NCBI GenBank assembly: GCA_028820215.1
Contig: JAPPKD010000299.1
Coordinates: 1-64,000 of the forward strand
DNA: 64,000 nt
From: Spirochaetaceae bacterium
GTDB taxonomy: Bacteria > Spirochaetota > Spirochaetia > SZUA-6 > Bin103
Reading direction: 5' to 3'
Made by a program: the position numbers and the translations under genes. Positions 1 to 8,550 of this stretch are shown here, piece after piece. Positions within the stretch are counted from its first letter, which is position 1. The number at the start of each line of letters is the position of its first letter. The notes under the pieces were generated by a model. The model had not been told where the DNA came from. It worked only from the letters and a program-made list of their open reading frames with translations, and searched no databases.

Positions 1-64
1 CCCCCTCCTATATCTCATTGCCATCATTGCACTTGGAACACCGCAATTGGCTCGGAGACCACCA

Positions 65-394
65 ATGGCTGAGCAGCCGCCAGAGTCAGAGTTTCTGACA
101 CGTTCAGAGTGGTGGGACGATGCGGGTCGGCTTTCTCAGATGGCGAGCCAACTCATCCGAGACGCTGTTCGGGAGCGACTCAACAATCAGTGCCCAAAGT
201 GCGCAAGGGTCGGATCTCTACTCACGGTCTACAAGCTGTTTCGGCTTCCTGCCTACACACAAGATGAAGAAGATGTACCCCTGATTGCGATCTGTTGCGA
301 TTACTGCGGCGGGTATCTGTTCTTTTGCCTCGACTACTTCTTTCGCAAGGTAGGAGACGACCAGGGATGGATGTACCGGCCTGCCGGCCAGTGA
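65..394 (+). CDS. Small CxxC protein, function unknown
   Basis: I do not recognise this 109-residue protein. It carries two CxxC pairs (CPKC in the middle and CDYC about 40 residues later), the layout of a small zinc ribbon, and a charged N-terminus. An in-frame TTG lies at 47, but ATG 65 is preferred because a GGAG motif at 54-57 sits about 7 nt upstream. It lies beside decayed transposase remnants and its codon use looks less GC-biased than most of the window, so it may be acquired DNA. No signal peptide or membrane segment is visible. Confidence 0.55.
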   Translation: MAEQPPESEFLTRSEWWDDAGRLSQMASQLIRDAVRERLNNQCPKCARVGSLLTVYKLFRLPAYTQDEEDVPLIAICCDYCGGYLFFCLDYFFRKVGDDQGWMYRPAGQ

Positions 395-629
395 CTCATT
401 CCGCTCGGCATCAGGATGAGAGTTGACTTGCGCAGCACATCTCCTTGACGGCTCTATTGGGTGCGCGGTCGCGGGTTCTGTGGCTCTTGTCCTGCACCTG
501 GTCCCTGTCGTTTCGGCAGTTCGCCCGTGGCCATGCGGCCGACTATCACCGCGACGTAAGTCGGGTCCTTCGACCGCCGCGAGCGCTTTCCGCGCATCCG
601 GAACCTCATGGCAAAGGAGGGCAATGGCG

Positions 630-1112
630 ATGAACCGCCTGTCCATCGAGAAAGGAGTGCTGATCGTGCGCTGTCTCGTCGACGGCATGGGGATGCGCCG
701 CACCGCACGCACCGCGGCCGTCTGAAGAACACCGTGCAGAAGCTCCTGCTGGACGGCTGGACGGCTGGACGCCGGCCGCGCGTGCGATGAGTACCAGGAC
801 GAAGTGTTGCGGGACCTGCCGTACCGTCGAAATCCGGGTCGACGAGCTGTGGTCATACCTGTTACGCCGAGGAGCGGAACGTGCCGACTGCGAAAGCAGC
901 TCCTCCCAGGAGCCTGAGACCTTGGATGTGCACGGCGATCTGTGCCGACACGGTTCGACGACAGCCGACAGAAAACATGTCTCGTGCGCCACATACCCTC
1001 TGCGACCGAGTCCAGATTCGCTGATCAGATATAGCTCATCGATGTCCGCTGCATCAGGCGATATTATCTGGACGACGCTCGTGAAGCAGGACGGCAAGGC
1101 CTACTCGAATGC
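630..1112 (+). pseudogene. Decayed IS1-like transposase
   Basis: Pieces of an IS1-type transposase follow each other in changing frames. An N-terminal piece starts MNRLSIEK at 630 behind an AGGAGG motif (615-620) and stops at 725. A KNTVQKLLLD helix-turn-helix piece follows in the next frame. Then come DEYQDEVLRDLP, an IRVDELWSY piece matching the (C/V)DE(I/L)WSF motif near the first catalytic Asp, a TAICADT piece and an LVKQDGKA-like C-terminal piece. At least four frameshifts, an internal stop and a small tandem duplication of ggctggac (about 745-770) rule out an active enzyme. I saw no inverted-repeat ends. The family is assigned from motif order, not a search. Confidence 0.7.
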
Positions 1113-1716
1113 AGGAGATCTCCAGTCGCCGCGTGACTTCCGCAAGTAACCGCGGGACCAAACCACGGGAGTGAACACTGGAAGCGGCGCGGGTCATCTC
1201 CAGCGGTGCGGGAGGTACGACCACGCACGTCCTGACGCAGACGCGTAGTCTCTGATGGCCTGCTGCGCTCGCGCGACCGCGCCTGGATCCGCGCTGGGGT
1301 CGTCCATCACGGCAGACGCCCAACCCAGCGGCGAAGGTGGCTCATGCCGAGGACACGGCTTCCAGTGAATTCGGTGAGCCTTGTCACCGAGCCGACGCGC
1401 CTCGGTCGGCGTCAGCTGCATGCAACCGGGACAGCGTGTCATGGGTCCACCCTTCTTCGGAGCCACTTCTTCGTCGTGAACCCGGCTGGCGGTGGACGCA
1501 TGGGGGTGGTGACGATGTTCTCAGGACCGTCGGGTATCCTCCGCGGCACCGGCTCCCGCGGCCGACCGACCGGCGCTTCAGCAGGGCCGCTGGGGACTGC
1601 CTGCGCTTCTTCCTCTGACTGACCGTTCATGGCTTCGCCTGTCGGAATCTACCATACGTGGAACGAACGCGTCTTCGCCCATCACCTGGAGCGCGACCCC
1701 AAACTGTGGATAGCGG
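1113..1716. other. Gene-poor stretch between transposase remnants
   Basis: This interval lies between two transposase remnants. Frames are short, overlap on both strands and mostly look like noise. Only the small minus-strand frame at 1194-1442 shows any protein-like pattern. No RNA gene, array or clear promoter is visible. It is best read as decayed accessory DNA. Confidence 0.4.
1194..1442 (-). CDS. Possible small Cys-containing protein
   Basis: Weak candidate of 82 residues. It begins MTRCPGC and has a further CPRH about 25 residues on, which could form half of a zinc site; the rest is alanine and arginine rich. ATG 1442 has AGGGTGG a few bases upstream; an in-frame GTG at 1466 is the alternative. 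It sits among mobile-element debris, so it may be a fragment or spurious. No family is recognised. Confidence 0.3.
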   Translation of the reverse strand: MTRCPGCMQLTPTEARRLGDKAHRIHWKPCPRHEPPSPLGWASAVMDDPSADPGAVARAQQAIRDYASASGRAWSYLPHRWR

Positions 1717-1970
1717 TCATGCGGCAGCCTGCAGACCGTGGAGACCGGGTAGCACTGGGAGCGACTGCCTGAAGACGGGGTCGAAGCGCGAGCTCATCAG
1801 GGGAACGAGAAGCTGCAGCAGGTGCTTCGCTCCGGCGAGCGTCCATGTCGCGCCGCTTCGCTTCATCCGCGCGCCCACGTTCTTGCAGACGGTCTCGTTA
1901 ACCCCACTGCCGATCGGCGACCGGTCGTCGCGGTTACTCGACGCTGCTCTACAACAGGGTTACAGTTGAT
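1717..1970 (-). pseudogene. C-terminal remnant of ISKra4-like transposase
   Basis: Read on the minus strand, about 80 codons give the typical end of ISKra4-family transposases: a PIGSGVNETVCKNVGARMKR segment, SGATW, a leucine-rich helix and RFDPVF before a TGA at 1717-1719. The glutamate of the SGxxE motif is present. An in-frame stop lies upstream near 1962 and nothing transposase-like follows, so only the last fifth of the gene remains. Its far edge lies within 20 nt of the start of the protease lipoprotein gene, so the old insertion may have replaced that gene's original upstream region. Confidence 0.65.
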
Positions 1971-1986
1971 CGGCGAGATAAAGGGC

Positions 1987-4869
1987 ATGGTGGCCGAGAG
2001 ACTAAGGAAACGCAGAGCCATCGCTCTTCCGCTTCTCGCAGTCGGCGCCGCCTTGGTCCTGTTCGGCTGTGAGGAGCCGGGCCCTCGTCAGACCGGCAGC
2101 ATCAGGGTTACTTCCACGCCGCCCGGTGCGCGCATCTTCCTCGACCAGAGCGACACCGGTCGGGTCACTCCCTATACCATCCCCGACGCGTCCGCGGGCT
2201 TCCATACGATCCGCTTGACCCTTGACGGACACACCGACTGGGGACCGCAGAGCGTGTCCGTCACCGCCGGGCAGACCGCCACCGTCGACGCTACTCTTGA
2301 ACGGACGGCTCCATCTCCCGAGCCGGTCGCCCCAGTGCATCGCGGCCTGGGGCTCAGACGTCAGAACGTCCAAGCATACCAAAGCGCCTACATTCTGCGC
2401 GCTGATCCGGTCATTTCGCTTCCGTCCTCCGTGGACCTCAGCCTTGATGTCCCGCTCCCGCGTAGCCAGGGCTACCAGGGAAGCTGCGTCGGGTGGGCGG
2501 TCGCCTTCACCCTCAAGAGCTACCACGAGCGGATTGAGCGTGGCTGGCCGTTGACCAACGACAGCCACCTGATGAGCCCGGCATACGTCTACAACCAGAT
2601 CAAGGTCCCCGGTGGCGGTGCGTACTTCTTTGACGCCTTCAACTTGCTTCTCGACCAGGGAGTGTCTTCCTGGGCGCAGATGCCCTACCACCCCTCGGAC
2701 GACCGTACACAGCCCAGCGCTGCGGCGCGGGCCGAGGCAGCCAACTACAGGATCGCCGACTGGGGCACGGTTATGCGCACCACGCACACGGTGTTCGTAC
2801 AGGAGATCAAGCGCCATCTGGCGTCGGGTGAGCCAGTGGTGATTGGCGTCCCGGTGTATCCCGACTTCGTGGACCTCAGCGAATCGAACCCGGTCTACGA
2901 CGACGACGGCGGAAGCTATAGCGGCGCCCATGCGATCGTGATCGTGGGCTACGACGATACACGGTCGGCGTTCAAGATCGTCAACTCGTGGGGCGCCGAC
3001 TGGGGGATCGGAGGCTATGGCTGGATCGACTACGACGCCAGCAAGTCGCTCATCTGGGAAGCCTACGTGACCGGGGACGTGGTGGCGTCTCCCGACGACG
3101 AGCGGCCGGAGGCCGCCAGTGACCCGGGTCCGGGTACCGTAGCGACCGGCGTGGCCGTCGATACGGTGCTGAGGTGGACGCGCAACGCGCGGACGACCAG
3201 CTTCGACGTGTATCTGGGGATCGACCGGGACCTGGGTGCGGTCGATTTCCAGAGCAACGTGGCGCAGGCTACGTTCGCCCCCGACCTCGCGCCGGCATCG
3301 CGCTACTACTGGAGAGTCGACGCGCGCGGGGTCGGAGGGGTCACGCGGGGGCCGGTTTGGTCATTCACGACGGCAGGTACGCCGGAGCTGCCGCGAAGGG
3401 CGATAAACCCGCGCCCTGCGGACGGTGAGACGGCGGTGGCGGTGGACACCGTGTTGAGCTGGGACAGCGGAGGACACACCACCAGCTATGACGTGTACTT
3501 TGGCACGCGTCTCGTCCTTGGAGCTCGCGAGTTTCAGGGCACGCAGGCGACGCGGACACTCTCACCGGGAAGGCTGTTGGCCGGGACTCGGTACTACTGG
3601 CGAATCGATGCGAAGAACGGGCAGGGAACCACCACCGGCGAGGTCTGGTCCTTCGCCACCGATGTTCGAGAGAACAGGGTCCCGACGTTCGGCAGTGCGA
3701 CGGTGGCGAATGTCGAGGTCGAGCAGAACACACCGATTCCCGCGACGCAGCTACCAGTAGCGACGGGTGGCGACGGGGTTCTGACATACGAGCTGTTCCC
3801 GACGGGCACGACGTCGCTGACGCCCCTCCCGACGGGCCTGATCTTCGACGCGTCCACACGCACGCTGTCGGGGGTGCTGAGCGAGCTGGGCTTGTACTTG
3901 ATGACCTACAGGGCCGTCGATGCCGATGGCGACGCAACCCGCCCGCTGGTATTCAGAATCGTGGTGAGTCCCACCAATCCTCCTGAGCCGCAGCCGGGGA
4001 TCACTTGGAGGGCTGTAGATACCGGTATGTCAGGGAATCTCTACGGAGTGGCATGGAGCGGCAGACGGGTCGTCGCCGTAGGGGACACGATCGTGCGCAG
4101 CGACGATGGGATCACTTGGCAGCCTGTTGCTAGCGGCATTGACAAGATTCTCGTAGGCCACGACGACGTTCTGCTCGGCGTGACGTGGAACGGCGAGCGG
4201 TTCGTTGCCGTCGGGCAGAACGGAATTATTGCCTACAGTGTTGATGGGATCACCTGGAGCGCTGCTGAAAGCGGCACTACCGGACATCTCCACGGCGTAG
4301 CGTGGAGTGGCGAGCGGTTCGTGGCTGTCGGGTACACTCCTTCTGAACGCGGCAGATCGACGATGACGACCGTGCACAGCGGCGACGGTATATCATGGAC
4401 GGTCTTTAGCGCCGGCTATTCCGGGTGGCTCGATGCAGTGGCATGGAACGGGGAGCGGTTCGTAGCCGTAGGAACCAGGATCACATACAGCGACGACGGG
4501 ATCACGTGGAACGTCGCGAACTATCGGATCCTGGGTAACGGATTAACTTGGAACGGCGAGCGGTTCGTTGCCGTTGGAGGGGGTGCACCAATCGATGGCA
4601 CAACATTGCCGAGCGCGGAGATCGTGTACAGTACAGATGGGATTACTTGGACCGCGGCAGCGGACAGTGGCGCTTCGAGCTACCTCAACGGAGTAGCGTG
4701 GAACGGCAAGCGGTTCGTCGCCGTTGGGGCGGAGATCGTGCACAGTACCGACGGGATTACCTGGAGGGTTGTTGACTTTGGCCTTTCCGGGTGGCTCAAT
4801 GCAGTGGCATGGAACGGGGAGCGGTTCGTCGCTGTAGGGTTTCAAGGGACGATCGTAACGAGTCCGTAA
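1987..4869 (+). CDS. PEGA / papain-like protease / propeller lipoprotein
   Basis: A 960-residue predicted lipoprotein. ATG 1987 is chosen because it starts a short basic N-terminus, hydrophobic stretch and lipobox ending LFGC (Cys28). Order: PEGA domain about 36-103; a C1A (papain) fold with QGSC (Cys167), GAH (His315) and VNSWG (Asn333), a complete catalytic triad; two homologous FN3/Ig-like modules each ending YYWR(V/I)DA...WSF; a putative-Ig module; then seven units built on AWNGERFVAVG and DGITW, which predicts a seven-bladed beta-propeller. PEGA and Ig modules are known from envelope proteins. The inferred role is a surface or periplasmic protease with a binding head. The gene stands alone between mobile-element remnants and a convergent gene; function and substrate are unknown. 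Confidence 0.85.
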   Translation: MVAERLRKRRAIALPLLAVGAALVLFGCEEPGPRQTGSIRVTSTPPGARIFLDQSDTGRVTPYTIPDASAGFHTIRLTLDGHTDWGPQSVSVTAGQTATVDATLERTAPSPEPVAPVHRGLGLRRQNVQAYQSAYILRADPVISLPSSVDLSLDVPLPRSQGYQGSCVGWAVAFTLKSYHERIERGWPLTNDSHLMSPAYVYNQIKVPGGGAYFFDAFNLLLDQGVSSWAQMPYHPSDDRTQPSAAARAEAANYRIADWGTVMRTTHTVFVQEIKRHLASGEPVVIGVPVYPDFVDLSESNPVYDDDGGSYSGAHAIVIVGYDDTRSAFKIVNSWGADWGIGGYGWIDYDASKSLIWEAYVTGDVVASPDDERPEAASDPGPGTVATGVAVDTVLRWTRNARTTSFDVYLGIDRDLGAVDFQSNVAQATFAPDLAPASRYYWRVDARGVGGVTRGPVWSFTTAGTPELPRRAINPRPADGETAVAVDTVLSWDSGGHTTSYDVYFGTRLVLGAREFQGTQATRTLSPGRLLAGTRYYWRIDAKNGQGTTTGEVWSFATDVRENRVPTFGSATVANVEVEQNTPIPATQLPVATGGDGVLTYELFPTGTTSLTPLPTGLIFDASTRTLSGVLSELGLYLMTYRAVDADGDATRPLVFRIVVSPTNPPEPQPGITWRAVDTGMSGNLYGVAWSGRRVVAVGDTIVRSDDGITWQPVASGIDKILVGHDDVLLGVTWNGERFVAVGQNGIIAYSVDGITWSAAESGTTGHLHGVAWSGERFVAVGYTPSERGRSTMTTVHSGDGISWTVFSAGYSGWLDAVAWNGERFVAVGTRITYSDDGITWNVANYRILGNGLTWNGERFVAVGGGAPIDGTTLPSAEIVYSTDGITWTAAADSGASSYLNGVAWNGKRFVAVGAEIVHSTDGITWRVVDFGLSGWLNAVAWNGERFVAVGFQGTIVTSP

Positions 4870-5003
4870 GCACCCGTCCCGCTGCGGGAGGCACCGAATT
4901 GGGGGATGGCACGTCCTCGCCGTAGCTGACTGACGCCACGTTCCGCGATTGGGTGTGGTCTTCAGTTCCCGAACGCGAGACGGTGAATTCCTGAATCGGT
5001 GTA

Positions 5004-5732
5004 TCAGGACCGGCACCCCCAGACGCCGGCGGCGGTGAGTTCCGCGGTCGCCTGATCGGCCCAGCCGGCGTTGGCACGGGGGCTGGCGGGACTGGGATGG
5101 AGCAGGCGGACCACACGCTGCTCCCCGGGAAGGGCTCCGCGGGCTCTGCGCTCGGCGTAGGCGCCGAGGGCCACCACCCACCTGGGCCGCAGCCCCGCCA
5201 CCGCCGCCCGCAGGTGGTCGTCGCAGGCGGCCAGCAGCGTTCGCATCGCCGACCCCGAGAGCTTGTCGGGGGTGATGTTGCGGCCGCTGTCGCCAAGGAA
5301 GGCGAGCGGGCAGTAGTTGAGCACGAAGTGATCGGCGAAGAACCGGTCCGGCGTGCCGAAGCGATCGGCGAACAGGCCCCAGAGGCGGGAGCCCGAGATC
5401 TCGCGCCGCCTGCAGGCGAAGCCGAGCACCGGCCGTGCTGGGTGCTGGCGCGGGGGCGGTTCAACGCCGTCGGCGATGCCGAGCCAGTCGGTCACCGTCC
5501 GCACGTCGCCGAAGGGAATCCCTGTCTGCACCATCCCGAACGGGCCGGGATTCATGCCCAGGAACACGGCGCGGATATCGTCCTTCGCGTAGGCGGTGAT
5601 GTAACGCCGGTGCGCGGCGCCTGCGTATCGCAGCGGATTGTAGACCCACGCGACGGGGGGACCGAACGCGCCCTGGTCGCCCGCGATGGCCAGCGACCGG
5701 GAAGCGGTGAGGAGCGCGTCGACGACACTCAC
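5004..5732 (-). CDS. SMUG1-family uracil-DNA glycosylase
   Basis: A 242-residue base-excision repair enzyme of the SMUG1 branch of the uracil-DNA glycosylase superfamily, expected to remove uracil and oxidised pyrimidines from DNA. Motif 1 is GMNPGPFGM (residues 59-67), with the Asn typical of SMUG1, followed by QTGIPFG. Motif 2 is HPSPASPRAN near the C-terminus. Length matches bacterial SMUG1. The start is GTG 5732. It converges on the protease lipoprotein gene with 134 nt between them. No signal peptide; cytoplasmic. Confidence 0.9.
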   Translation of the reverse strand: MSVVDALLTASRSLAIAGDQGAFGPPVAWVYNPLRYAGAAHRRYITAYAKDDIRAVFLGMNPGPFGMVQTGIPFGDVRTVTDWLGIADGVEPPPRQHPARPVLGFACRRREISGSRLWGLFADRFGTPDRFFADHFVLNYCPLAFLGDSGRNITPDKLSGSAMRTLLAACDDHLRAAVAGLRPRWVVALGAYAERRARGALPGEQRVVRLLHPSPASPRANAGWADQATAELTAAGVWGCRS

Positions 5733-5754
5733 AGAACCGACTAGTCCCAGTACC

Positions 5755-5832
5755 TCACCGCTCGTCCGCGCGCTCCGCGGCGAGCAGGCCGCTCAGGCCG
5801 TTCTTGGCTTCCGTTACGCTGACCTGTCTCAT
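5755..5832 (-). pseudogene. Truncated Phd/YefM-type antitoxin start
   Basis: A 25-codon reading frame, MRQVSVTEAKNGLSGLLAA then a charged tail and stop. The VSVTEAKNGLS segment is the hallmark opening of Phd/YefM antitoxins, which normally run to about 70-90 residues. The toxin-binding half and any toxin gene are absent. It is best read as the stump of a lost toxin-antitoxin pair. Confidence 0.5.
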
Positions 5833-5929
5833 CTGGCCAATCTGGCCTGATCGATCAGTCCGTTCAACCCTCCGACAGGAATCTGCGTCGCGTCTGGCGG
5901 ACACCTCGGCATCGGGGTATCGTCCGTTC

Positions 5930-6445
5930 GTGACTCTGCGCGAGCTGATCGCCGCGGCCGACTCCCTGCGCGTGCCGCTGCTGATCGGGTTCGGCACCGT
6001 GGTGATCGTCACGGCGCTGATCGGCGGGCTGCACGGCAAGGGCCGGGGCGGACGCGCGCCGTGGCGCTATCTCTACGCGGTGCTGGTGTATGCCGCCTGC
6101 GTGCCGGGCACCTTCGCCGCCGTCCTGGTTCTCTACTCCCTGTTCTTCTCCGGGGAAGATCTGCTCGACGTCAACGTGGTCATCTACCTGGTGCCGATCG
6201 CGGCGATGGTGGCGACCCTGGGCGTCATGCGGCGCAACGTCGACTTCGACAGCGTGCCGGGCTTCGACCGGCTGACCGGGCTCATGACGATGCTGGTCGT
6301 CGCCTTCGTGGTGGCGTTCGTGTTGCAGCGCCTGCGCGTGTGGCTGTTCTTCGGCGCGCCGATGATCTGGTTCTTCGTGCTGGTCGCCGCCCTGTTCGCG
6401 GTGTTCAAGTGGGGAGGGCGGCTGCTGTTCGGCCGGCGCTCGTGA
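5930..6445 (+). CDS. Multi-pass membrane protein, function unknown
   Basis: A 171-residue integral membrane protein I cannot assign. It has about five hydrophobic segments: PLLIGFGTVVIVTALIGGL near 16-34, one near 48-70, VVIYLVPIAAMVATLGVM near 80-98, one near 118-132 and WLFFGAPMIWFFVLVAAL near the C-terminus. The frame is open from 5804, but GTG 5930 gives a sensible N-terminus (VTLRELIAAADSL); no strong ribosome site decides it. Its last 41 nt overlap the end of convergent mtaB. Confidence 0.6.
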   Translation: MTLRELIAAADSLRVPLLIGFGTVVIVTALIGGLHGKGRGGRAPWRYLYAVLVYAACVPGTFAAVLVLYSLFFSGEDLLDVNVVIYLVPIAAMVATLGVMRRNVDFDSVPGFDRLTGLMTMLVVAFVVAFVLQRLRVWLFFGAPMIWFFVLVAALFAVFKWGGRLLFGRRS

Positions 6446-7772
6446 CGGCGGCGCCGTCGAGGGCCGTGGCCGCCAGGGCGCCGCTGCCGGGAAGGGGCGG
6501 GCCGCCGACGCGCACGTCCAGGAAGCCGCGCGTCAGAGCGGCGTCGCCGCACGGCGCCTCGATCGGCACGTAGCACTCTCCGTACCCGCGCGCGATCCCG
6601 TCCTCGACCGATTCGACCAGCAGCCGTTGCCGGGCGCCGGACAGGCTCCGCAGGTAGGCGTCTCGATTGGCGGCGGCGAGCCGGCGCACCACGGCGCTCC
6701 GGCGCTGCTTGACCCGCTCGTCCACCTGCCCGGTCATGCGGGCGGCGCGGGTGCCTTCGCGCTGTGCGAACCGGAAGGTGTGGCAGTGGGTGAAGGCGAG
6801 GTCCCGCACGGCGCGGCAGGTGTCTTCGAAGTCCTGGTCGGTCTCGCCCGGGAAACCCACGAGGATGTCGGTGGTGGCGTTCAGGTCGCATCGGATGCGG
6901 CGCGCGCGATCGAGCAACCGCTCGAACGTCCGCAGGTCGTAGAGCCGGCGCATGGCCAGCAGCACGCGGTCGGAGCCTGACTGCAGGCACAGGTGCAGGT
7001 GCGGGCAGAGGCGGTCGTGGGCAAGAAGGTCGATCGCCGGCTCGACGACCAGGTCCGGCTCCAGCGAGGACAGCCGCACGCGGAAGTCCCCGGGCAACTC
7101 CAGCACCGCCTCGAGCATCGCCGCGAAGCCCGTTGCGCCGTCCTGGTACCGGCCCAGGTTCACGCCGGTGATGACGATCTCGTGGAAGCCGTCGTCGACG
7201 ATGGCGCGCGCCTCGTCGAGGATCGCCGCGAGCGGCCGGCTCACCGCGCGGCCCCGCACGAAGGGGATGATGCAGAAGCTGCAGTGATTGTCGCAGCCGT
7301 CCTGGACCTTGAGAAAGCGCCGCGCGCGCGCGGCATGCTCGCCGCCGCCGTACGCGAACGGGCCGGCCGGGAACGCGGCCGCCGCGGCGATCTCGCCGGC
7401 AAGATGGGCGTCGACCAGGGCGGCGATGCCGGCCTTGTGCTCGTTGTCGACCACGTAGTCCACTCCCGGCAGGTCGGCGACGGTCGCTCGCTGGCCGGTC
7501 GCCATGCAGCCGGTGGCCACGATCAGGGGCTGCCGGCCGTCCAGCGGGTCGCCGGCGCGTCCGGCCCGGTACAGTGCATTGCGCGACTTGCGGTCGGCCT
7601 GGTCCGTAACGGTGCAACTGTTGACGACCACCACGTCGGCCGCCTCCCCGGGTTCGACCACGCGATAGCCGCGTTCGGCGAAGTCCGCCTTGAGGGCGTC
7701 GCTCTCGTAGGTGTTGAGGCGGCAGCCCAGCGTCTCGACCGCGACGCGCCGGGTGCGGCTCGCTGCGTGCAT
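6405..7772 (-). CDS. mtaB: tRNA t6A37 methylthiotransferase MtaB
   Basis: A 455-residue radical-SAM methylthiotransferase that converts t6A37 to ms2t6A37 in tRNAs reading ANN codons. The N-terminal UPF0004 domain has its three cluster cysteines at C17, C53 and C89. The radical-SAM CxxxCxxC motif is C160, C164, C167, followed by IIPFVRGRAVSRP. The CRLN opening and VNSCTVTDQAD motif favour MtaB over MiaB or RimO. The C-terminal TRAM region looks short. Its ATG overlaps the stop of the upstream FKBP gene by one base (TGATG), suggesting translational coupling. The 3' end overlaps a convergent membrane-protein gene. Confidence 0.93.
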   Translation of the reverse strand: MHAASRTRRVAVETLGCRLNTYESDALKADFAERGYRVVEPGEAADVVVVNSCTVTDQADRKSRNALYRAGRAGDPLDGRQPLIVATGCMATGQRATVADLPGVDYVVDNEHKAGIAALVDAHLAGEIAAAAAFPAGPFAYGGGEHAARARRFLKVQDGCDNHCSFCIIPFVRGRAVSRPLAAILDEARAIVDDGFHEIVITGVNLGRYQDGATGFAAMLEAVLELPGDFRVRLSSLEPDLVVEPAIDLLAHDRLCPHLHLCLQSGSDRVLLAMRRLYDLRTFERLLDRARRIRCDLNATTDILVGFPGETDQDFEDTCRAVRDLAFTHCHTFRFAQREGTRAARMTGQVDERVKQRRSAVVRRLAAANRDAYLRSLSGARQRLLVESVEDGIARGYGECYVPIEAPCGDAALTRGFLDVRVGGPPLPGSGALAATALDGAAVTSAGRTAAALPT

Positions 7773-8464
7773 CAGGACTGCCCCTCGTCGATCCCCAGCA
7801 ACAGGAGATCGAATATCAGCGTGACGTTGGGACCGACGAACGGCTGTCTGCCCCGTTCGCCGTAGGCCTGCCCCGGCGGGATGGTCACCTCCCAGCGGGA
7901 CTCGGGGCCCATCAGCGTCAGCACCTCGACCAGCCCCGGGATGAGGTCGCCGACCCGCACCGTCTCGGTCTCTCCGGTCGCGAACAGGTCAAGGATGGCC
8001 TGTCCGCCGGGGGCGCTCACCCGGTACTGGAGAATCGCCCGCTGATCGAGTCGTGGGGGTGTGCCCGTCCCGGACGAAACCACCCGGTACTGCACGCCGC
8101 TGTCGAGCTCGGTGACGTCCGGATCGCCCCGGTTCTCGCTCCGCAGCCCCTCGCCGGCCGTAGCGTTCGCATCGCCGGCACGGATGACCGACTGTGCGGC
8201 CTGCAGTTCCTCGTCCACCTGCGATGGCCCGAGCATGGCCGTGCCCGCCAGGGCGTCGCGGATGCCGCGTTCCACCCAGTCCAGGTCCAGGTCGAGCGGC
8301 TGCTCCGCCAGGCCGCTGCCGATCTTCAGCCCGACGCTGTAGCTGGAACGGGAGCGCTGGTCGACGGGAAGCCGTTGCGGTTCCGCGGGCGGTTGCCGGC
8401 AGGCGGCGCAGGCGACGATCAGGGCGGCCAGCGCGGCCGCGGCTCGTATCATCGGAGCCGTCAT
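7772..8464 (-). CDS. FKBP-type prolyl isomerase lipoprotein
   Basis: A 230-residue peptidyl-prolyl isomerase of the FkpA/Mip kind, predicted to act as a periplasmic foldase. ATG 8464 gives a lipoprotein signal (AALAALIVAC, with a second Cys at AAC). An N-terminal helical part carries SYSVGLKIGSGL, the FKBP_N dimerisation signature, and a C-terminal FKBP domain runs from about residue 115 with VQYRVVSSGTG, ending in IPPGQAYGERG and LIFDLLLLGI. The acceptor side of the fold looks abbreviated. It is transcribed with mtaB, overlapping it by one base, and diverges from the acylase gene. Confidence 0.88.
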   Translation of the reverse strand: MTAPMIRAAAALAALIVACAACRQPPAEPQRLPVDQRSRSSYSVGLKIGSGLAEQPLDLDLDWVERGIRDALAGTAMLGPSQVDEELQAAQSVIRAGDANATAGEGLRSENRGDPDVTELDSGVQYRVVSSGTGTPPRLDQRAILQYRVSAPGGQAILDLFATGETETVRVGDLIPGLVEVLTLMGPESRWEVTIPPGQAYGERGRQPFVGPNVTLIFDLLLLGIDEGQS

Positions 8465-8550
8465 CCTATCGGGACGGCGGGTCAGCGGCCAGCCTCCGCA
8501 CCGCCCGGGCTCATGTTGCCTGTTTCGGTGCTTTTCCCCAACCTGAAGCC

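Noticed and set aside
218..994. Long minus-strand open frame opposite the zinc-ribbon ORF and IS1 remnant
   Set aside because: Composition is Arg/Ser-rich noise, with no family pattern, and it lies antisense to better-supported features.
2002..2931. 309-codon minus-strand frame inside the protease lipoprotein gene
   Set aside because: Antisense shadow of a well-supported coding region; no motif of its own.
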